A DNA stretch of 64,000 bases, from the NCBI RefSeq assembly GCF_009659375.1, contig NZ_WJQT01000003.1:62001-126000 (forward strand), written 5' to 3'. The stretch is from Fundicoccus ignavus. Its GTDB lineage: Bacteria > Bacillota > Bacilli > Lactobacillales > Aerococcaceae. Below, piece by piece: positions 8,981 to 17,740 of the stretch (its first letter is position 1; each line of letters opens with the position of its first letter). A model generated the notes under the pieces. It saw only the letters and a program-made list of their open reading frames with translations, was not told where the DNA came from and did no database searches. Made by a program: the position numbers and the translations under genes.

Positions 8981-10050
8981 GCCTATTAACTATTATTCGC
9001 GAATTATGGCGATTTGTTAAAGACTATATTTTGAGAATTATTCTAGGAGCAGTTTTAGTTGCGATTCTGGCAATGGGAGGGCGCTATTTCTTATCTACGC
9101 TTACTGAAGAGGAAACGCAAGTTGCTTATGAGTATTTAACAGAAGTTTATAATCAAACACCCGCTTCGCTAGAAATGATTGTTACAATGGAAGACGGTAG
9201 TATTTATACAAATAGTCATATCTTTGATGAGTACTTTAGTAATCCAACTATAATTAAGCAAGTGGAAGAAAAAACCGGTATTGAATTTTCTCAGTGGCGT
9301 GAAGCAGAGAAAGAATTGGGCTTATATAAAACCGGAGGCTTTCGTGGAGGATTAGCAAGTATCCGAGATTCAAGCAGTAATATCTTTACCATTCGATTTT
9401 TAGTGGGTAGAAGTGCTGAAGAGAACTTGGCTATTGCACAAGCATATGCAGATATCTTACGTGAAGGAGAGTTGGCATTTTTAGGCAACAATTCGATTTC
9501 GATTATTACGGAACCAACCTTAGATGAATTACTGCCATTAGAAATTTATAAATCACTCGCAACTTCTGAAACATTAAATCCATTTAAAAGTCCAGGTGCC
9601 CCTTCTTATGTGATATATGGAGTAGCAGGTTTTATTGTAGGAGGAATATTGACGTTAATACTAATCTTCCTATTCAGACTGGCTAAAAAGAAAATAACTT
9701 ATGGATTTGATTATGCTTGGTCAGTGGATAATTACCATTTACTATATGATCATCAAAAAGAAAATCATGCTAATGCATTAAGAGAATTTTTACGTGTGCC
9801 GGTTATGGAAAATCGAGTAATCGTATCTCAAACTAATACTGAAGCTGTAATGCAACCAGTACTAGTTGATGCAGATTTCGAAGGATTACTCATTGTCAGT
9901 GCATTACAAGAACTGTCAGAAATTACAGTGAAACCAGAAGAAATCGTACTATTAATTCATAGTAACCATACTGACAAAGTTTGGTATCAAGAACAAGCAA
10001 TTTTAGCGGAACTATATCATGTTCCAGTTAAAATAATTCATGTGATTTAA
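8977..10050 (+). CDS. Wzz/chain-length-determinant-like membrane protein
   Basis: A 357-residue protein with two membrane helices, one near residues 18-38 and one near 210-232, bracketing an extracellular domain of about 170 residues, followed by a cytoplasmic tail of about 120 residues. This topology matches polysaccharide co-polymerases that set chain length. No tyrosine-kinase Walker motifs or Tyr-rich tail are visible. The ATG at 8977 overlaps the previous stop and has GAAGG 7-8 bases upstream; the earlier ATG at 8956 would lie inside that ribosome site. Primary-sequence similarity to Wzz is weak by eye, so the call rests on topology and context between a polymerase and a glycosyltransferase. 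Confidence 0.6.
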   Translation: MSLLTIIRELWRFVKDYILRIILGAVLVAILAMGGRYFLSTLTEEETQVAYEYLTEVYNQTPASLEMIVTMEDGSIYTNSHIFDEYFSNPTIIKQVEEKTGIEFSQWREAEKELGLYKTGGFRGGLASIRDSSSNIFTIRFLVGRSAEENLAIAQAYADILREGELAFLGNNSISIITEPTLDELLPLEIYKSLATSETLNPFKSPGAPSYVIYGVAGFIVGGILTLILIFLFRLAKKKITYGFDYAWSVDNYHLLYDHQKENHANALREFLRVPVMENRVIVSQTNTEAVMQPVLVDADFEGLLIVSALQELSEITVKPEEIVLLIHSNHTDKVWYQEQAILAELYHVPVKIIHVI

Positions 10051-10080
10051 CTAAAAAGAACTACCAAAGGTTGTGAAGAA

Positions 10081-10848
10081 ATGTCAGTAGAAATGCAATT
10101 GAATTTAGTTTCAATCATAACACCTGTTTATAATGCTGAACGTTTTATTAGTGAAACGATTGATAGTGTTACTAATCAGAACTATCAAGATTGGGAGCTC
10201 ATTCTAGTAAATGATTGCAGCTCAGATAATAGTGTTAAGATTGTCGAAGATTATGTAGCAAAAGATGCAAGAATTAAACTTATAAATTTAAAAGAAAATA
10301 GTGGGGCAGCTGTAGCGCGTAATGCAGGAATTGAGGCAGCCAGAGGACAGTATATTGCTTTTGTTGATAGTGATGACTGTTGGGCCCCTTCTAAATTGAT
10401 GGACCAATTAGACTTCATGCAAAGTCAACATATTGCGTTTAGTTATACTAACTTTGCTCTAGTTTCAGAATCTGGAGTCGTCGTAAAGGATGCTGTAAAG
10501 TTGCCTTTAAAACTAGACTACTCGGGTTTATTAAAAAATACAGCGATTGCCTGTTCAACAGTAGTGATTGATCGCATGCAAACTGGAGATTTCAGAATGC
10601 CACTCGTGCGTAAAGGACAGGATACTGCTACTTGGTTAAAGTTAATGCGAGAAAGACAAGTGGTAGCTTACGGTTTAGATAAAGTTTTAAATTATTATCG
10701 ACAAGTTGAAGGTTCAATTTCAAGTGATCGAATTGGCGCTTTAAAAAGAACTTGGAATACCTATCGTAATTTAGAAAAATTACCTTTACCTAAAGCTGTA
10801 TATTATTTCGCTCATTATATCCTTCAAGCGATTTTAAGAAGATTATAA
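10081..10848 (+). CDS. Glycosyltransferase family 2
   Basis: A 255-residue GT-A fold transferase. The N-terminus SIITPVYNAERF, the nucleotide-binding LVNDCSSDNS and the metal-binding FVDSDD motif are all present, as is a C-terminal QVEGSISS region resembling the YR..-containing end of bacterial GT2 enzymes. It uses a nucleotide-activated sugar to extend a lipid-linked oligosaccharide at the inner membrane face. It is the last gene of the operon beginning with the flippase and is followed by a strong terminator. The donor sugar is unknown. Confidence 0.9.
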   Translation: MSVEMQLNLVSIITPVYNAERFISETIDSVTNQNYQDWELILVNDCSSDNSVKIVEDYVAKDARIKLINLKENSGAAVARNAGIEAARGQYIAFVDSDDCWAPSKLMDQLDFMQSQHIAFSYTNFALVSESGVVVKDAVKLPLKLDYSGLLKNTAIACSTVVIDRMQTGDFRMPLVRKGQDTATWLKLMRERQVVAYGLDKVLNYYRQVEGSISSDRIGALKRTWNTYRNLEKLPLPKAVYYFAHYILQAILRRL

Positions 10849-10867
10849 TCGATATTAAATAAAGATA

Positions 10868-10907
10868 AACCCAAGTGATTTAGAAAAGTCACTTGGGTTA
10901 TTTTTTC
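10868..10907 (+). terminator. Terminator of polysaccharide operon
   Basis: Perfect 11-bp stem AACCCAAGTGA / TCACTTGGGTT with a 10-base loop, followed by ATTTTTTC. Directly followed by a copy of the dispersed repeat. Confidence 0.9.
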
Positions 10908-10911
10908 TTTT

Positions 10912-11112
10912 AGTATAAGAATTAAAAGTTTAGTGTTGATTTAGCATTCTTTGTACTTCGCTCAGCCTATTGTTTTCCAAGGCAGTGGTTGCTTCCAAAG
11001 CCTAACGAGTATGCGTGAGGCTCGGGCTTTTCCAACTCAATCGGCTAGGCTCTGTCTACTTCGCTTTATTTATTGATCGTCGTATCAGCTACGCTGACCG
11101 GTTATGCTTAAC
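10912..11112 (+). repeat. Dispersed intergenic repeat, copy A (3' truncated)
   Basis: About 200 bases matching the 5' half of the repeat family: the leader GTATAAG.., then TTGTACTTCGCTCAGCC, ATTGTTTTCCAAGGCAGTGG, GCTTCCAAAGCCT and CTCAATCGGCTAGGCTCTG occur in the same order as in copies B, C and E. The 3' arm and terminal hairpin are lost or too diverged to see. It begins five bases after the terminator T-run of the glycosyltransferase operon, in sense orientation to that operon, and ends just before the stop of the convergent phosphoesterase gene. Confidence 0.8.
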
Positions 11113-11117
11113 AACAC

Positions 11118-12437
11118 TTACCAAATGATATCAAGTTGACGATGATTTTCCGTATGCATATCCAGCATTTCGAGTACATTTGAAATAAAAAAGTCGTTTT
11201 GATATTCGGCTAATTCCTCAATTAACTCTCCATAGCGCTCAATAATTCCTGTGTATTCGGCTTGCATATTGCCAGTAAAAGTTGCTAAGTTTACTTCTCT
11301 AAACATATCCAAAGTATTCTGTTTCTGGGTTTCAGAATAAGCATGTCCAACAATTATATTATCTAAGGCGACTTGATTGGAGGTAGCGCTAAACAAATCA
11401 AGCATATATTGATGATAAGCGACTAAGTCTTTATTTAAGTTGTCTTGATCTGCCAACCAACTATCCATATCTAACGTACGAAAATCATACTGAAATTGTT
11501 GTTTATCTATGGTGATTTCAGCGAATGGATTAGGATACACAGCAAAAGCACCGGTTACAATGTCTGTTAGGCTGGCTGACTCTGTTATTTGTTCAGTTGT
11601 AATATGCTGAGCGTGTAAGTGACCAGATAAAGTCAATGGCACATTAAATTCTGCGAGTAGTTCCTGTAAATCATCAGCATTATCAAGTGTAAATTGCTGA
11701 TGCAGGGCAGAGAAATGAATTAAGCTATTGTGATGAATCACTACCAATGCCTTTTGATGACTAGTTTCTAAGTCAATTAGCTGTTTTCGTAACCAGTTTA
11801 ATGTTGAATTTGAAAGGTTGCCATTGGTTTTAGGAGCATACATTGCAGCTCCTTTAGAATAAATATTAGAGTCCAGCATAAAAAGGCGCCAATCATCATT
11901 TAAATTAATGACATAACTTAGACTATCTTTATCTCGACTGATTGCTTCATCATAACCAAAATCCGCAAATAATTGTTCAAAATCATTCGCTAACACTTGC
12001 TGTGTCCGTATAATTTGATCTCCAATATAACTCGAAGCAAAAGCATTACTTATATCATGGTTACCAGGAATAACATATACATCAGTTCCGAGCGCTTCAA
12101 CTGCTTGGAAAAACAAACTGATTTCAGTCATACTTTGATATTCTCCGTTTAATGTTAAATCACCGGCAACCAGTAAAACAGAAGGGGATTCCTGCTCTAT
12201 TTGTTGGAGTAAGGAAGACAATCTTTGACTACTATACCTTAAGTCAACACCAGCTGATTGATTTTGCATTTCTTGCAATTTACTACCTTCGTCAAAGAGA
12301 GAAGGAGAAAAATGATGAATATCTGTCAACAGCCATATTGTGGCTGTGGTTGCTTTTGTGCTAATAGAACTCATTGGGAATAACATCAATAATACGATTA
12401 AACTGATTAAACGATACGTTAAGTATTTTAAGTTCAT
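11118..12437 (-). CDS. Secreted or membrane-anchored metallophosphoesterase
   Basis: A 439-residue protein with an N-terminal hydrophobic signal segment (residues about 5-28) and a calcineurin-like phosphoesterase domain. The five metal-site motifs are in order: DIH near residue 37, GDLTLNGE, GNHD, HHNSL and GHLHAQH. Such enzymes hydrolyse phosphomonoesters or diesters; secreted members often act on nucleotides or phospholipid headgroups, but the substrate here is not evident. The open frame begins 26 codons earlier, but ATG 12437 is chosen because AGGCGGTGG lies just upstream and it gives the signal peptide at the N-terminus. It stands alone, convergent with the polysaccharide operon. Confidence 0.85.
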   Translation of the reverse strand: MNLKYLTYRLISLIVLLMLFPMSSISTKATTATIWLLTDIHHFSPSLFDEGSKLQEMQNQSAGVDLRYSSQRLSSLLQQIEQESPSVLLVAGDLTLNGEYQSMTEISLFFQAVEALGTDVYVIPGNHDISNAFASSYIGDQIIRTQQVLANDFEQLFADFGYDEAISRDKDSLSYVINLNDDWRLFMLDSNIYSKGAAMYAPKTNGNLSNSTLNWLRKQLIDLETSHQKALVVIHHNSLIHFSALHQQFTLDNADDLQELLAEFNVPLTLSGHLHAQHITTEQITESASLTDIVTGAFAVYPNPFAEITIDKQQFQYDFRTLDMDSWLADQDNLNKDLVAYHQYMLDLFSATSNQVALDNIIVGHAYSETQKQNTLDMFREVNLATFTGNMQAEYTGIIERYGELIEELAEYQNDFFISNVLEMLDMHTENHRQLDIIW

Positions 12438-12699
12438 TTGCCACCGCCTAACTACTTCATTATATGTCTTAATTGTATACCAAATTGACTTGTAGTGAAC
12501 ATTATATTGTATCAAATTTGTAAATCGTACTTAAAGCAACCACTGTCAAAATACTAACTTATAACATTCCTAAACATTTGAATTTTCTATAGCCATGGTA
12601 AACCAATAAGATGATCGATACATAGACAGAATTTAATCAGCTATAATCTGATATTTCAAGAAAACTTTGAACGAGACCAAAACCATTAAATTATATTTA

Positions 12700-12777
12700 C
12701 AAGTTTTAACTTGATAATACAGCCTTACTTTTGTTGGATTACTAAGCGAAGCTTGAATGATATTAATCTTATAATAC
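12700..12777 (-). repeat. Dispersed intergenic repeat, copy F (internally deleted, minus strand)
   Basis: Read on the minus strand this gives GTATTATAAG, then AAGCTTCGCT, then directly ATCCAACAAAAGTAA, a GC-gTATtATCAAGTTA block. These are the 5' leader and the post-stem 3' block of the repeat family joined together, with the whole hairpin core missing. It begins immediately after the T-run of the terminator of the minus-strand gene at 12837-13040. This is the only copy seen on the minus strand and it also follows its upstream gene in sense orientation. Confidence 0.65.
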
Positions 12778-12822
12778 AAAAAAACAGTTATGAGACGCTC
12801 AAGCGAACTCAATAACTGTTCT
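12778..12822 (-). terminator. Terminator of 67-residue membrane protein gene
   Basis: Inverted repeat AACAGTTATGAG / CTCAATAACTGTT with a 13-14 base loop; the minus strand continues into a run of eight T (12778-12785). Confidence 0.8.
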
Positions 12823-12836
12823 TGTTTACCTTTTCA

Positions 12837-13040
12837 TTAAAAACTAGTCCAATCTCCTCGGAAACATTGTAATAAGAATACGAGTGATAGAATAACGACT
12901 AAACTACTAGTAAGCATGCCTATATTTTGTAAATCAGAACGTTGGAATTTCGGAATTTTTAAAAAGCCTATGATTCCAATAACAGATACAACGATAATTC
13001 CGATTAAGATAAAAGGCAATATATCTAACAAAAGCGTCAT
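12837..13040 (-). CDS. Small two-helix membrane protein
   Basis: A 67-residue hydrophobic protein with helices at about 5-28 and 42-60 separated by a basic loop (LKIPKFQRSDLQN), and a polar CFRGDWTSF tail. The ATG at 13040 has an AAAGG site. It lies 34 bases downstream of the HAD phosphatase gene on the same strand, so it is probably co-transcribed, and it ends in a good terminator. I do not recognise a family; it resembles many short Firmicute membrane proteins of unknown role. Confidence 0.65.
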   Translation of the reverse strand: MTLLLDILPFILIGIIVVSVIGIIGFLKIPKFQRSDLQNIGMLTSSLVVILSLVFLLQCFRGDWTSF

Positions 13041-13074
13041 AACACGTAACCTTTCTGTATGTTATGGAAAATTT

Positions 13075-13764
13075 CTATAAATCAAGGATGTCATATAAAT
13101 GCGTTAAGTCACTGATTTGATAATCAATTGTTAAATCCTTTGGTGCAGATATATTATTAGGGTTAAACCAGACAACTGGTAGCTTAACAGCATTGGCCCC
13201 TTTAATATCTGAACTAAGACTATCTCCAACCATAATACTTGAATCAAATGAAGCCGGTTCAAGTTGTTTGAAAACTTGTTCGAAAAATCCCGCATGTGGT
13301 TTATTATAACCAAGTTTTTCAGAGATAAACAATTCGTCGAAATACTCGATTAGGTTTGCTTGTTCTAAACGGCTAATTTGAGTAGTGTATATACCATTTG
13401 AAGCGGCATATACTTGTTTACCTGCTTTTTTCAAATCGATTAGTAGTTGTTGTGCGCCTGGAACTACATGTGCACCAGTTGCTAAGTAATCTCGAAATAA
13501 GTCATCAATCTCTTGTCCAATCAGATTATGAATACCATACTGACTAAAGAAGCCAGGAAAACGTTGCGTCATCAGCTCGGCTTTGGTCAATTCATTTTTC
13601 TCGATTTTATGCCATAAACTTTGATTGTAGATTTTATAATGGTCTAACAAAGTTTCCGAATAGGTGACACCTAAATCTTCAGCGACTTTCTGAAAAGCGA
13701 AAGTTTCGCTAGCATTAAAATCTAAAATTGTATCATCTAAGTCAAGTAAGATGTGCTTATACAT
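13075..13764 (-). CDS. HAD-family phosphatase, YjjG/YfnB type
   Basis: A 229-residue haloacid dehalogenase-fold hydrolase. Motif I DLDDTILDF (residues 7-15) carries the nucleophile Asp, motif II is the Ser/Asn of AASNG near residue 127, motif III Lys lies in NKPHAGFFEQVF, and motif IV is VGDSLSSDIKGA. The alpha-helical cap between motifs I and II and the overall length match YjjG, a 5'-nucleotidase acting on (non-canonical) pyrimidine nucleoside monophosphates; this substrate is inferred from the family. Cytoplasmic. Start ATG 13764. Confidence 0.85.
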   Translation of the reverse strand: MYKHILLDLDDTILDFNASETFAFQKVAEDLGVTYSETLLDHYKIYNQSLWHKIEKNELTKAELMTQRFPGFFSQYGIHNLIGQEIDDLFRDYLATGAHVVPGAQQLLIDLKKAGKQVYAASNGIYTTQISRLEQANLIEYFDELFISEKLGYNKPHAGFFEQVFKQLEPASFDSSIMVGDSLSSDIKGANAVKLPVVWFNPNNISAPKDLTIDYQISDLTHLYDILDL

Positions 13765-13841
13765 GGTTTAACTCCTCAATCGATATGGACTAAAGTAACA
13801 ATTATTACGGACTGCATGAAAGAATATCAGCGTTTCTAAAA

Positions 13842-14072
13842 CTAATTGTCTTTAACAATATAGCCATTCCACTCTAAAGTTTGTTTGATTTCATCCAAAG
13901 AAAGGCCAATCAATTTTGCCCCTTTTTTGATGGTAGTTGTACGTCCAATTGAGTTTAACATCATTGGATTTTTCAAAGGCTTAAAGCCTAATTCTACTAA
14001 TAAATCAATCACTTCAGGATTCTTTTTCACGACGTCATAGACAGCGACATTTAAATCAATCGTTTGATCCAA
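13842..14072 (-). CDS. DUF1858 domain protein
   Basis: A 76-residue protein consisting of one DUF1858 domain (TIDLNVAVYDVVKKNPEVID, then ELGFKPLKNP, and a helix ending in the typical IKKGAKLIGLSLDEI). The frame is open from an ATG at 14087, but GGAGG lies inside that extension, 8 bases before a TTG at 14072; the TTG is therefore taken as start. DUF1858 genes often sit next to DUF438/hemerythrin/PAS genes; here that partner is about 22 kb away (35704-37716). The function is not known; a redox or small-ligand sensing link is suggested only by that association. Confidence 0.75.
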   Translation of the reverse strand: MDQTIDLNVAVYDVVKKNPEVIDLLVELGFKPLKNPMMLNSIGRTTTIKKGAKLIGLSLDEIKQTLEWNGYIVKDN

Positions 14073-14162
14073 CGGAAATTCCTCCATTAAATATTTTATG
14101 CTTATAATATATCAAAAACACATTGCTTCTTCTAGTCTTTTTTCACTTTATATAAATATTAC

Positions 14163-14606
14163 TTATATCTGTTCACGTTTATTCTTTAAGAATTTATAGA
14201 TTTCAAGTGAAGAGTCCACTAGAAAAATAGCCAGGGCAATTGCACCAGCAATTAATATGGCTTGAACGAAACTCAAAGCAGCTAATTGTGAATCACCATT
14301 AATAAAGTGGAAGGCAGTATGATACATAGCAGAACCGGGTACTAATGGGAAGAAGGCGGGAATATAGAAAATTGTTACCGGCGCTTTGTAGTAGCGTGCA
14401 GACGCTTGTCCCATAATAACAATTAAAATACTTGCAAAGAAAGTTGCCAAACTTGCATCCATCGAATCGATCGCTAATAAGTAAACAATATAACCTGCAG
14501 CTCCAGGAATACCCGTTTTCATAATAAGAGATTTAGGTGCTTCAACGGTAATAGCAGCGGTGATGGTCGCTATATAAGCACCGATAACTTGAATAACAAA
14601 CCCCAT
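14163..14606 (-). CDS. Threonine/serine exporter, small subunit (ThrE C-terminal half)
   Basis: A 147-residue membrane protein with four to five helices, matching the DUF3815/ThrE_2 half of the threonine/serine exporter family. The motif PGSAMYH with the preceding FIPAFFPLVPG is typical. In many Firmicutes ThrE is split into two adjacent genes; the partner ends exactly where this one starts (TAA at 14607-14609, ATG 14606). The pair would export threonine or serine using the proton gradient. The substrate is inferred from family only. Confidence 0.85.
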   Translation of the reverse strand: MGFVIQVIGAYIATITAAITVEAPKSLIMKTGIPGAAGYIVYLLAIDSMDASLATFFASILIVIMGQASARYYKAPVTIFYIPAFFPLVPGSAMYHTAFHFINGDSQLAALSFVQAILIAGAIALAIFLVDSSLEIYKFLKNKREQI

Positions 14607-15377
14607 TTATAACACCACCCTTACAAGAGATAGACCCAGAGCTACTCCGAGCGCTAAACTGAGCGCAACCACTAAAGCATCTGCAATACGAGCAACACCT
14701 GAATTATAATCTCCTTTTAACATGTCACGAATTGCATTGGTGAATGCAGTCCCAGGATAGAGAGGCATCAAAGCGGCAATAATAATAACATCGCTTGAAA
14801 GGTTATAAGGAAGTAATTGAACAATGGACGTTATGACAAATGACGTAATAGTCGTAGAAAATATCCCATAAATAAATTCATTCATACCAATCTTCTCTTT
14901 ACCAATTCTTGAAAGGGCGACGATAACACCAGCAATAAAGGATAAAAGGGTTTCCCAAATATTACCACCTAATAAGACTGTAAACGCAACAACTAAGAAC
15001 ATAGTTGCCATATCCTTGCTGTAAACTGTATATTCTTCTTCGTCGACAACCATTAATCGATCACGTGCCTCATCAAGACTAATTTCTTGATTCGTTAATT
15101 GGCGAGAAATATTATTCACACGGTAAATCTTTCTTAAATGATTACCGCGATCTGTAATGCGTCGGACTAAAGTAATCGGTTCAATCTCAGGATCAGTATC
15201 ATCTAATGTGATAAATAAACCAGTAGTATAAGTAATAACTTCGGTAATATTTAACCCACTTGTCTGCAAGATGCGTCGAGTTGTGTCCTCAACACGATAG
15301 CTTTCAGCATGCGATTCTAGCATAATTCTACCTGCTAGTGCTGCTACCTCTGCTATTTTTTTATATTCTGTTTTCAA
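14607..15377 (-). CDS. Threonine/serine exporter, large subunit (ThrE N-terminal half)
   Basis: A 256-residue protein: about 115 cytoplasmic residues (AEVAALAGRIMLESHAESYR with the conserved SYRVEDT) followed by five hydrophobic helices, the DUF1212 half of ThrE. The PGTAFTNAIRDML segment is the family signature facing the pore. It starts with TTG 15377 preceded by GAGGTG. It is contiguous with the ThrE_2 gene and must function with it. Possible role in exporting surplus Thr/Ser. Confidence 0.87.
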   Translation of the reverse strand: MKTEYKKIAEVAALAGRIMLESHAESYRVEDTTRRILQTSGLNITEVITYTTGLFITLDDTDPEIEPITLVRRITDRGNHLRKIYRVNNISRQLTNQEISLDEARDRLMVVDEEEYTVYSKDMATMFLVVAFTVLLGGNIWETLLSFIAGVIVALSRIGKEKIGMNEFIYGIFSTTITSFVITSIVQLLPYNLSSDVIIIAALMPLYPGTAFTNAIRDMLKGDYNSGVARIADALVVALSLALGVALGLSLVRVVL

Positions 15378-15590
15378 AAAATCACCTCAATAAAGCTTTA
15401 AAATTCTAGTTGGGTTAGTTGCTAACTAATGGTAACATAATAGAGGACTTAGGACTAATGTTTTTATATAAAATATAATGTTAATCCTATGATTTTTATT
15501 TATATTTTGGCTAGATTTTGAGTCTTTCCATTGGCACGATTTTGAAATATAGCTTATGGTAATAGAGTATAAAAAGAAAGGACGTTCTCA

Positions 15591-16451
15591 ATGATTATTT
15601 CTAAAATTGAAAGGCAGAAAAAAGACAAAGAACGTTATTCTTTGTTTGTTGAAGACAAATTTTTAATAGGAGTTTCAGAAGCTATCCTGATTCATTTTGC
15701 ACTTTATAAAGGTCAGCAAATTTCAGAAGACTTATTAGTAGAAATCAAAGAAGCGGAATATAATCACAAAGTATATAATAAAGCGATTCATTACTTGTCA
15801 TTTGGGCTTAGAACGATTAAGGAGATGAGAGATTATTTAGCAGAGATCCCAGCTTTTAACTCAGAAGAGGCTCAGAGTAATTCTGAAGATAGTCAAGAGA
15901 AATCAGTGATTGACGAAACTTTAATACAGAGTGTTATTCAGCGCTTGTCGGATCAAAATTATTTAAATGATTTAATTTACGGTCAAAGTTATGTACGAAC
16001 GCATGCTTTAATTAATCGCAAGGGACCTAGTCTGATGAAGCAGGAACTCTTGAACAAAGGATTGACAGAAGCGACTATTTTGACAGCATTAGAAGAATAT
16101 TCAGAGGACCAACAAGTTGAAAATTTATTCTATCTGGGTGAAAAATTTATTCGAACAAAGAAGAGTTTACCTCCAAAAATGTTAAGGAATAAATTACAAG
16201 AATATCTGCTCAAGAAAGGTTTCGATCGCGATTTAGTTCAAACTTCCTTAACAGAATTTTCATTTGAAGATGCAGAAGAACGGGAAAGCGACTTGTTAAA
16301 TAAAACCGCTGAAAAATTATTGCGGACCCGGCAAAAGAAATATTCTGGTTACGATTTACAGAATAAAATGAAAGAATCTTTGTACCGCAAGGGATTTGAC
16401 TTTGAAGCTATTAATCAATGGATTGCAGACCATTCAGCGTTATTTGAATAA
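15591..16451 (+). CDS. recX: Regulatory protein RecX
   Basis: A 286-residue RecX-family protein that modulates RecA filament activity. The repeated three-helix units are visible: YNKAIHYLSFGLRTIKEMRDYL, IQRLSDQNYLNDLIYGQSYV, RKGPSLMKQELLNKGL and the C-terminal DLQNKMKESLYRKGFD. Firmicute RecX is usually about 260-270 residues; an acidic Ser/Glu insertion near residues 90-110 explains the extra length. ATG 15591 follows AAAGGACG. It precedes mutY by 29 bases, so the two DNA-repair genes probably share a transcript. Confidence 0.9.
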   Translation: MIISKIERQKKDKERYSLFVEDKFLIGVSEAILIHFALYKGQQISEDLLVEIKEAEYNHKVYNKAIHYLSFGLRTIKEMRDYLAEIPAFNSEEAQSNSEDSQEKSVIDETLIQSVIQRLSDQNYLNDLIYGQSYVRTHALINRKGPSLMKQELLNKGLTEATILTALEEYSEDQQVENLFYLGEKFIRTKKSLPPKMLRNKLQEYLLKKGFDRDLVQTSLTEFSFEDAEERESDLLNKTAEKLLRTRQKKYSGYDLQNKMKESLYRKGFDFEAINQWIADHSALFE

Positions 16452-16480
16452 GTAAATGAGTTTAGAAAGAGTGAAGCAGT

Positions 16481-17686
16481 GTGACATATATTCAAGGTGA
16501 CCCAAGTCTATACGATATAAACTGGTCAACAGATAAAATTCAAGCGTTCAGGCAAACCTTATTAGCCTGGTACGATGAAACAAAGCGTGATTTACCATGG
16601 CGTAATACCAACGACCCTTACAAAATATGGGTTAGCGAAATTATGTTGCAACAAACACAGGTTGCGACCGTTATTCCTTATTACGAAAGATTTATTGAGA
16701 CTTTACCGACGATTCAAGCGCTAGCGAATGCAGAGGAAGAAACTTTATTAAATCTGTGGCAAGGTCTAGGTTATTATTCGCGGGTACGTAATATGCAAAT
16801 AGCTGCCCAGCAAATTGTGGCAGATTATGCAGGCGCCATGCCACAAACTATGAAGGGACTTTTAAGTCTTAAAGGAATTGGACCTTATACAGCGGCTGCT
16901 ATCGGTAGTATCGCTTTTGGTTTAGTCGAGCCAGCAATTGATGGCAACTTAATGCGTGTAACTGCAAGGTTATTTGAATTGGATGCGGATATTAGCCAGC
17001 CAAAGTCACGCAAACTATTTGCAGCCATTTTATATCAATTGATAGATGCTGAAAGACCAGGCGATTTTAATCAGGCCTTAATGGATATGGGAGCGACTAT
17101 TATGACGCCAGCCAATTTAAATCCTGAAGCTAGTCCCATAAAGGAATTTGATCGATCCTATCAGAATGGAACGGCTCATCTTTATCCAGTTAAGAAAAAG
17201 AAAGTTAAAGCAACGGAGCATCAATTAATTGCTTATGTTGTACAAAATTTGCAAGGTGAATGGTTAATTAGAAAGCATGATGAGCAAGAATTATTAACCG
17301 GCTTATGGCATTTCCCGTTATTAGAACAATCAGTGGTAATGGAGGCTGTTTCTGAAGAAGAATTGATTGAGCCATTTAGTGATTGGTGGGCAGAACAAAA
17401 TAGTCTATTAAATGATTATGCATTTGAGACTGAACCTTCGATTACAATCAATCAGCAGTTAATGCCTTTTGGAGATTTGAGCACATTAACCTTACTTCCA
17501 AAAGTTAAGCATGTATTTAGCCACCGTGTTTGGCATGTTCAATTAGTCCCACTTATGATGAAAATTGATCAAGCTGGTTTACAAGAAAACGAGAACATGC
17601 GTTGGCAATCTCCGAAGCAAATTCGAGATTTGCCTGTGTCGACATTACAGCAGAAATTATTAAAAGCATTGGAAAGCTATTTATAG
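16481..17686 (+). CDS. mutY: A/G-specific adenine glycosylase lacking the Fe-S cluster
   Basis: A 401-residue MutY that excises adenine opposite 8-oxoguanine. Catalytic Glu53 (SEIMLQQTQV) and Asp154 (AIDGNLMRV), the helix-hairpin-helix LLSLKGIGPYTAAAIGS (residues about 127-143) and the C-terminal NUDIX-like domain ending near VKHVFSHRVWHVQL are intact. The four [4Fe-4S] cysteines are replaced: the C-x6-C-x2-C-x5-C positions read Met208, Pro215, Ser218 and Asp224. Cluster-less MutY is known from other Lactobacillales, so the enzyme is probably active. GTG start at 16481, after recX. Confidence 0.92.
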   Translation: MTYIQGDPSLYDINWSTDKIQAFRQTLLAWYDETKRDLPWRNTNDPYKIWVSEIMLQQTQVATVIPYYERFIETLPTIQALANAEEETLLNLWQGLGYYSRVRNMQIAAQQIVADYAGAMPQTMKGLLSLKGIGPYTAAAIGSIAFGLVEPAIDGNLMRVTARLFELDADISQPKSRKLFAAILYQLIDAERPGDFNQALMDMGATIMTPANLNPEASPIKEFDRSYQNGTAHLYPVKKKKVKATEHQLIAYVVQNLQGEWLIRKHDEQELLTGLWHFPLLEQSVVMEAVSEEELIEPFSDWWAEQNSLLNDYAFETEPSITINQQLMPFGDLSTLTLLPKVKHVFSHRVWHVQLVPLMMKIDQAGLQENENMRWQSPKQIRDLPVSTLQQKLLKALESYL

Positions 17687-17740
17687 ATTTTCAACAATAA
17701 GCTTAACAAAATTAAAATTTAACAGTATAAGAGGTAAGTC

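Larger units (their letters stand above)
12438..12836. other. Intergenic region with promoter space and a repeat remnant
   Basis: Between two minus-strand genes. The right part holds the terminator of the 67-residue membrane protein and a deleted minus-strand copy of the dispersed repeat. The left part (12438-12700) is AT-rich and presumably carries the phosphoesterase promoter, but no box could be assigned with confidence. No open frame worth reporting. Confidence 0.5.
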
